Part shown: positions 56,646-64,000 of the stretch, piece by piece
How the letters are laid out: every line of letters starts with the position of its first letter
How positions within the stretch are numbered: the first letter of the stretch is position 1
NCBI RefSeq assembly: GCF_035222485.1
Contig: NC_085920.1
Span: 5,952,001 to 6,016,000, forward strand
DNA: 64,000 nucleotides
From: Podospora pseudoanserina
Lineage: Eukaryota > Ascomycota > Sordariomycetes > Sordariales > Podosporaceae
Direction: 5' to 3'
Notes under the pieces: model-generated
The model's input: the letters and a program-made list of their open reading frames with translations, nothing else
Database searches by the model: none
What the model was told of the DNA's origin: nothing
Translations under genes and position numbers: made by a program

Positions 56646-58614
56646 ATGACAACAACAACAACACCGCCGCCAACAATGACACTCTCTTACCCCAACCCAT
56701 CCCTGTCCTCGATGGATGGCGAGGACCACCCCCGGGCATCACCCGCTTCGATATCTTCCTCGATGACAGTAACCAACACCGCCGAACAACTAGAATTTGA
56801 AGAGGAGAAGCTATCAGAGCCACCTTCAAAGAGACCAGTCATGCGTCAGGTCCTTTTAACTCTCGTGTATGTTTCCCCATCTTCAACCCCTTGCCATTTC
56901 CACTTCCTCTAAACCCGCCTCAGAATCTGCCTAGGCCTAATGTTCTCCTGCCTCGACACCTCAATCGTCTCAACCTCTCTCTACAGAATAGCAGGCGATT
57001 TCCAAAACACGCGAGACATCTCATGGATCATCCTCTCGTATCTCCTGACGTACATGTCCTTTGCCGTGGGATTCTCCAAGCTATCCGACATTTACGGCCG
57101 CAAAGCAATTATGCTGGCGGCATGGCTGTTGTTTACTCTCGGGTCGATCTGGTGCGGTTGGGCGGGTTCAATGACGCAGTTGATTGCGGGGAGGGCGGTT
57201 CAGGGAGTGGGAGGATCGGGGCTGTACTCGCTGGCGCAGGTTTGTCTTGTTGAGCAAGGACCGGCGAGGCCGGAGGTGGTGGGGGGGTTGGTGGGGATCA
57301 CGTTGAGCGTGAGTTTTGTGCTTGGGCCGGTGATGGGAGGGGGGATAAGTGATGGGTGGTGGTGGAGGGGGGTTTTTTGGGTCAATATACCGGTTGGGGT
57401 CTTGGCCATGGTGGGAATCTTGACTCTGTGGCCGTGGGAGAGGATGGCGTTTGGGAGGAGGGAGGCGGAGTATCAACACCAGGGGGCCAAGATGGGGGGG
57501 TTCTGGCACAAGATCGCCAGGGTGGACTTTATTGGGAACACGCTGTTGGCGCTGGCGTCGATATTGCTAGTGTTTGCGCTGCAGGAGGCGGGGAGGTATG
57601 TCTGGCGGTGGGATAGCCCGGTCATAATATGGTCGTTGGCTATTTCGGTGGTGAGTTTTGTGTTGTTCGGAGTGTGGGAGTGGTATTTGTATCGAGGGGG
57701 AGAAAGCGGGAAGGTGAGGATTGAGGGGATATTTCCGGTTGGGTTGGTCAAGGGGAGGGTTTATGCTTGTGTTTTGGTGTAAGTTTGTCTTTTTCTCCCT
57801 GTCTGAACTTGGTACTGATGTGAACAGCAACACGTTACTATCCGGGTTCGTCTACATCGCCCTCGTGATTAACATCCCCGAGAGGCTTCAGGTTGCATAT
57901 TTTGACTCTCCGCTCTGGGCGGGGGTTCATTTGTTGCCTATGCTTGGATGTTGCGCCTTTGGAAGTTTTCTTGGGGGGTTGGTTTCCAAGAAAAGGGACC
58001 TCACCTCTCATACATTAATCATCGGCAGTTTAGTCCAAGTTCTTGGACTGGGACTAACAGTCGGGTTTGACTCCCGCGCTGGAAACAAACTTCCCCTAGG
58101 GCAATTATTGGGGTTTACGGCTGTGTATGGACTAGGAGTTGGCCTGTCTTTTGCCAGCGCCACCATCATCGCTGCTGTGGAAGCAGGAAGCGAGGATTTG
58201 GCTGCTGCGCAGGGGGCCGTGGCGCAGGCGAGGGTGTTTGGAGGCGCGCTGGGGTTGGCGGTAGGGGGGATATTGATGAATCAACGCCTTAAGGGGGAGT
58301 TGAGCGGGGTGCTGAAGGGGAAGGGGTTGGAGGAGGTGCATAAGAGTTTGTATGGGATTTTGAGGCTGGGGGTCGATGATAGGAACAGGGTGGTGGAGGT
58401 TTATGTGGGCGGTTTTGGGAAGATAATGTGGGTGTTTTTGGGGGTGGCGGTTGTATCAGCTGTTGTTGCTTGTGGGACTTGGAGAGGGAAGGGAGGAGAG
58501 AAGACGGTGGTGGAGGTTATGGAAGGGCATCAGGTTGGCAGGGGAGGTGGTGGGAGGAAAGAGAGGGAGATGGAATTGGAGAGTGCGAGCAGTGTCAAAA
58601 GTTTGATGGGGTGA
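56646..58614 (+). CDS. MFS transporter, drug:H+ antiporter type (DHA2-like)
   Basis: Exons are 56646-56866, 56924-57778 and 57828-58614; introns are 56867-56923 and 57779-57827, both in phase 2. The protein has about 620 residues. A 70-residue polar N-terminus precedes the first membrane segment (LLTLVICLGLMFSCLDTSIV), which has the D-T-S-I-V pattern of DHA2 pumps. The loop between segments 2 and 3 carries the MFS signature GFSKLSDIYGRKAI. Motif C-like Gly/Pro-rich sequence (GITLSVSFVLGPVMGGGISD) marks an exporter. Further segments follow (AAWLLFTLGSIWCGW, FWVNIPVGVLAMVGILTL, LLALASILLVFALQ, then exon 3 with NTLLSGFVYIALVINIPERL). The total length fits 14 membrane segments in the plasma membrane. 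Such pumps export toxic compounds or fungal metabolites by proton antiport. The substrate is unknown; no regulator or synthase gene is adjacent. Confidence 0.9.
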
Positions 58615-60152
<1,538 letters not shown>

Positions 60153-60989
60153 CTAGGGGGACAGGAGAAAGTTCGGTTCATCACTATAATTAAGGTGATG
60201 GCCGTCCTGGATAACTTCCCAGATCACCCTGGTCTCTTCTCCCGCGGATTTGTAGACCATGGGGATACACTCTATTGAAAATCGTGATTAGGTGCTGTAA
60301 AGTGCGGGAGGTGGACAAAAGAGAGGGGACAGACTGACCAAGTTCGTGAATAATGCCGCGGTGAACATGGCGATAGATCCTGGGCTTCAAACTATGCTGA
60401 TACCCAGGATCGAAGGAGAGAACAACTGACGGGGAGTATACCAGTGGCGGACGATAGGGTTGCACTGGGTGCGCTTGTCCTGCAGACGCTGCTGGACAAT
60501 TTGATGGAGGGTGATATTGAGGTACCACTAGAGCTTGTTGGCCCGTAGCTACCGTCGTCTGTACTGTGTATCCTTCTGGGATCGGTTGTCGATTTGTGTG
60601 TCCGTATTGCGATACGTGAACAGGCTGCCATGGAGGTGGAGGTTCCCGGGGGGACTGTTGCGGCGGTTTTGGTGCCCTAGGTGCCAAAGGAATGGGTTGC
60701 TCCAAGCGTCCCATTGTTGCGGCACTATCTGGGTAATCGTGTCCCTCTGGTGACTTTGGGGGAGTATCTCTCATATCAACATCTTGGCTTTGTGACGTGC
60801 GTCCCGTCGCATCAGGCATAGGTTCGTTATACTGCTGTTGTGGTGGCGCGGCCAATGGTGGCTTTTGGTATCAAAATGGTTTCCAGTTAGTGACTACGCC
60901 GGTCAAACAATGTCGAGTCAACACACCTCGGTGGGCTCTAAAGGCTTTGATGGATAGACATCGTTGGGGTCCATCTTGCCGTCGAGCAT
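60153..60989 (-). CDS. Proline-rich protein, unknown function (possible lineage-specific gene)
   Basis: Predicted exons are 60927-60989 (starts MLDGKMDPNDVYPSKPLEPT), 60339-60861 and 60153-60271. Introns are 60862-60926 (GTGTGT donor, CTAAC branch) and 60272-60338 (GTCAGT donor, CTAAT branch, CAATAG acceptor); all junctions keep phase. The protein has about 234 residues. Residues 20-140 are Pro/Gln-rich and disordered. The C-terminal 80 residues are more ordered (FDPGYQHSLKPRIYRHVHRG, then VIWEVIQDGHHLNYSDEPNF). No signal peptide or known domain. If the last intron is not spliced the frame runs to 60190 with a less protein-like tail. The neighbouring AT-rich block suggests this edge of the window is a less conserved region. 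Confidence 0.6.
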
Positions 60990-62464
60990 TTTGGTGTAAA
61001 CAGATAGTATAGATGTGTGGTCAAGCGAGAGTCAATATCCGTCTTCGTTTGGTTGCTCGGAACGGCGTGCAAACGGACGAACCAGGCAGAACAGATTGCG
61101 ATTAGGGCTGGCAATTCGCATCTCTGTGGTTTCTGGGGAAGAAAGCTTAACTTATCGACGCCCGTCTCCGATGCAGGAGCGGTCGTCCAGGTTGTGCAGT
61201 CCTGCCAGAAAGACGACGTTGCCTGGCACGTCGTGATTGCTGATAAAAGAGAGTCGGTGGTTTGTGGCGTCCAAGGGGATTTAAAGAAGTCACTGGACAG
61301 ACCTCTCAGGTTGTTGTTTGACGCTTGAAGATAGCATTGAGACTTGCAATACAGTTTAATCGGTTGAGAGTCCTAAGTTGTCTGGCCGCCCAATAGAAGC
61401 ACTCGTCTGTTACATCTTGCTCAACGGTCTGTTCCATCCCTTGACAGCCGTCAAAGTTGGAAGATGAAGTCGCTAGCTCATCACCTACAGGAGCGCCATC
61501 CCACGCCATGCCCGTCACAGACCAATTCCGATCCCTAAATGCGTGACGAGGTTAGTACCAGATCTTACAGGTCACATCTATGACGGGCGATAAAACAAGT
61601 TCTCCAAAGTAAAATTCTAGAGAGTTAACATTAGAAAAAAGGCCATATCTACCACCTTAACACCTACCCAAGCCACAATTAGGCACTCACAGATAAGTCA
61701 CCTGCTAAAGCTAAGTAAGCCCACTACCTACCAAGGCTAATATATTACTTACAAATAACTTTAATTTATTGACATTACTGCGGTATACTACATTACGTAT
61801 AGTATTATTTCTACTATATTTTTATAGTTGTAAATAATATTTATATATAATTTTATATATAAAAAATATTTTACAAGTAAAAAAATTAAAGTATATAATA
61901 AAAATAGACGAGTAATTATGCTCATAAGATATTAGCAGTATATACATGATATAGTAGTTAAATTTACGAAAGTGCAGTTGAAGAGCTATTATCTCTACTT
62001 ATATAATGGCGGGTAGGTAGTAAGTGTACTGTAAAATTGGAAATCAACTTTCTGGATTTTTATCTTGGAGAACTTGCCTTATCGTCCGTTATACACATCC
62101 ATCCCATCCGGTGTCTTACACCTACAACCCGAGTAGATCTGGCTGGTCTAGCTTCAGACAGACCGTGATCAAGACACCTACCTTGTTGTATTGAGAACCA
62201 CCTCAATTGAGAACTCCAAAATAATCATGAAGCATCAAACTAACAGGGCAATTCATAGTGTGACCATCAAATTAACGGAGGGGGGGCAAGGTCTACGCCG
62301 CAACATGATGTCCAATTTTCTTGGCATCAACCAACACCCAACAGCTCCAACCTCCAACATTATCGCGTGGTCCATCATCGACAAACAGATTAAAACCGCC
62401 CGAGTTTCTCTCGGGTTCTTGCATTGGGACATCTCCAACTAGACATCATCGCTCTAGTCAAACA
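60990..62464. other. Intergenic region with AT-rich block
   Basis: The first 600 bases hold short frames only. A minus-strand frame at 61306-61518 of about 70 residues has mildly protein-like composition but no start, splice or family evidence. 61620-62050 is the AT-rich block listed separately. The final 250 bases are upstream region of the SRPBCC-like gene. Confidence 0.6.
61620..62050. repeat. AT-rich block, probable RIP-degraded repeat
   Basis: The base composition drops sharply to mostly A and T with many TA steps (for example 61780-61930), against a G+C-rich surrounding. Long coding frames are absent. In filamentous ascomycetes such blocks are typically transposon remnants mutated from C to T by repeat-induced point mutation. 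No terminal repeats or transposase frame could be recognised, so the type of element is unknown. Confidence 0.6.
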
Positions 62465-63215
62465 ATGGCTCCGTTTTCCCTCCCCGCCGACGCGGCCTTC
62501 CCCGCCGGCAAAGCCGCCATCCTCCCCGCGCCTCTCCCAACCCCGTCTCACGGCGCCGGCGGCAGCTTCTCAATCGCGTGCTCAACCCGCATCAACGCGC
62601 CCCCGTCAAAATGTCTTGATATCGTCCGCAGCCCGGCAGACTGTATGTCTCAAATTATTCACCTTTTACAACACTCGACTGTGACGTCATGTTCTTCATT
62701 GCGAACCATCTCTTGTATTTCATGATCACAGCTTGCCTCACCTCACCGTTTATTTCACTTATTCTCAATCACGTACTAACGTCTCCCCAGACCCCTCCTG
62801 GAACCCCTTCTGCCGCCTCGTCGAAATCGACTCTCAACCCCCTTCCACCACCTCCTCCCCAGACCAATTCCACCTCGGCACAGTCTTCACCTTCGATGTG
62901 CACTTCAACACCTCACCCGACTCCAAGCCATCCACCAAGTCTCAGGAGCGCGTCTCAATTTTGGAGGACATCGTCGACCCCACCAGCAAGAAGGTAATCG
63001 GGCACAGGATCGGCTGGATCCAGATCGGTCCGCAGCCCGACTGGATGCTCAAGTGTGAGAGAATCCAGGAGTTTATCGAAGTTGAGGGGCCAGATGGGAA
63101 AGTGACGACAGAGTACAGAAACTGGGAGACGTTTTACGGGCTTTTGGCGGTTGTGGTCAAGTTGGCTGCGGGAGAGGGGGTCAGGAAGGGGTTTGAGGGG
63201 TGGATGGGGGGTTGA
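62465..63215 (+). CDS. SRPBCC / START-like fold protein
   Basis: Exons are 62465-62642 and 62791-63215; the intron 62643-62790 has GTATGT, a CTAAC branch (about 62775) and CCCCAG, phase 1. The protein has about 200 residues. It has the SRPBCC pattern: a first strand with Ser/Ile/Ala (GSFSIACSTRINAPPSKC), a helix, then the SWNPFCRLVEID motif, strands FHLGTVFTFDVHFN and GWIQIGPQPDWMLKCERIQE, a long TEYRNWETFYGLLAVVVK segment and a C-terminal helix (VRKGFEGWMGG). The fold binds hydrophobic small molecules and occurs in polyketide cyclases and lipid carriers. No catalytic role can be assigned and no signal peptide is seen. It converges with the Dabb-domain gene. Confidence 0.8.
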
Positions 63216-63350
63216 AGAGGAAGGCGGAAGGGGGGAACTGAAAGAGCACCTTTGAGCCAGGGGCAGGGCAAGGTCAGGCCAAAGTATTCACAGTCGACTA
63301 GATAAACTTTAGCATTCCCATCTTCAGCTCGACACCTTTGCCCCGATCAA

Positions 63351-63781
63351 CTAGTTCACCATCAACGCCGGCGTCCCCTCAAAGTACACCACCAAAGGCG
63401 GCTCCTCCACCCCCAACCCAGCCCCGGCCTTCTTCAACGCCGCATGCGTGGGGCACTCGTTGTCATAATAATTCATATCATCCAAACTGGCAAACTTCAT
63501 GTTTGCCACAACGGTATACCCCTTCGATCTCTGATCCGGATTCGCGGTGCCGGCGCAGGCGTAGAGGATGTACGGCTTGCCGTCCTGTTCCCACATATAT
63601 CATCAATCAGCCTCTCAACCAAACCCCTTTCGGACTTTCCGGGGCCGGGGGGGAAGAAAGAAAAAACCTTCTTCTGCTCCTCAGCAAGCTTGTTGTACAT
63701 CTCCACCAACTTCTTCTGGTTCGCCGGATCGGGGACCTTGAACATGGTCGTCCGGAAGATCTGCTGGCCTCTTGAACCCAT
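63351..63781 (-). CDS. Stress-responsive A/B barrel (Dabb) domain protein
   Basis: Exons are 63668-63781 and 63351-63584; the intron 63585-63667 joins in phase 0. The donor GTTTTT is unusual; the acceptor GAACAG is normal. The protein has 115 residues. It starts MGSRGQQIFRTTMFKVPDPA and continues with KLVEMYNKLAEEQKK, DGKPYILYACAGTA, the GYTVVANMKFASLDDMNYYD segment typical of Dabb dimers, a helix ending HAALKKAGAGLG, and a last strand PPLVVYFEGT. Dabb proteins are small ferredoxin-like dimers. Some are cyclases or olivetolic-acid-type enzymes, while many fungal ones have no known reaction. No targeting signal. Upstream the frame stays open to 63985, but the methionine at 63781, before the conserved start of the domain, is the best choice. 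A GTT run is just upstream (about 63782-63800). Confidence 0.85.
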
Positions 63782-64000
63782 TGTTGTTGTTGTTGTTATT
63801 GTTGTTGGCGTAGTGGCTGTCACTGCAGTGAAAATTTTCCTCTCGAAAAGCCCCCTGTTTTTCCTGTGAGCTGCTCCAAGGGTGGAATTGATCCTCTGTT
63901 GAGTTGTGCTTCGTACTGGATTATTATACCCTTTGTTGACCCCTATTCCGGCCTCCGCCCCCTTCCCCTCCGGCACCCACACCAAACCCGGCGGCTCGTC

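Overview
The window looks like nuclear DNA of a filamentous ascomycete (Pezizomycotina, probably Sordariomycetes). The reasons are a Woronin body HEX1 gene, which only this group has; short introns of about 50-150 nt with GTRNGT donors and CTAAC or CTAAT branch sites; proline/glutamine-rich regulators; and an AT-rich block of the kind left by repeat-induced point mutation (RIP). I see no prokaryotic features, rRNA, convincing tRNA or CRISPR array. All product names come from reading the translated sequence; no database search was possible.

Layout. 1-1566: the 3' part of a gene resembling Mediator subunit Med12/Srb8, cut by the window edge. 1567 to about 12 kb: a very long stretch without a recognisable protein gene. 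About 12.0-18.8 kb: a regulator-like gene with non-coding leader exons, a predicted 2.6-kb intron and two diverged copies of one domain (DUF8032-like); a 797-nt intron between the copies contains an in-frame stop. 19.7-21.6 kb: an NTF2-like protein and a convergent single-pass membrane or secreted protein. 22.7-25.5 kb (minus): a large Arg/Asp/Glu-repeat protein of DUF8035 type. 25.5-32.2 kb: gene-poor. 32.2-34.1 kb (minus): hex1, with a long open extension upstream that has no ATG. 36.4-40.0 kb: a candidate membrane microprotein and RQC2/TAE2 (ribosome quality control). 40.2-44.0 kb (minus): a SAM-dependent methyltransferase and the proteasome lid subunit RPN5. 45.1-50.7 kb: a LaeA-like methyltransferase and a COMT-type O-methyltransferase. 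51.4-54.2 kb (minus): a coiled-coil protein and a small secreted protein whose frame is broken. 56.6-58.6 kb: a 14-TM-type MFS transporter. 59.4-59.6 kb: a very long (CT)15(GT)71 microsatellite. 60.2-61.0 kb (minus): a proline-rich orphan. 61.6-62.05 kb: the AT-rich block. 62.5-63.8 kb: an SRPBCC-like protein and a convergent Dabb (A/B-barrel) protein.

Housekeeping genes (transcription, translation quality control, proteasome, septal pore plugging) alternate with accessory genes. The LaeA-like methyltransferase, O-methyltransferase and MFS pump are within 14 kb, but there is no polyketide or peptide synthase, so I do not call a metabolite cluster. The most unusual structures are the ATG-less HEX1 extension, the two-domain gene with its stop-containing intron and leader introns, and the frame-broken secreted protein.
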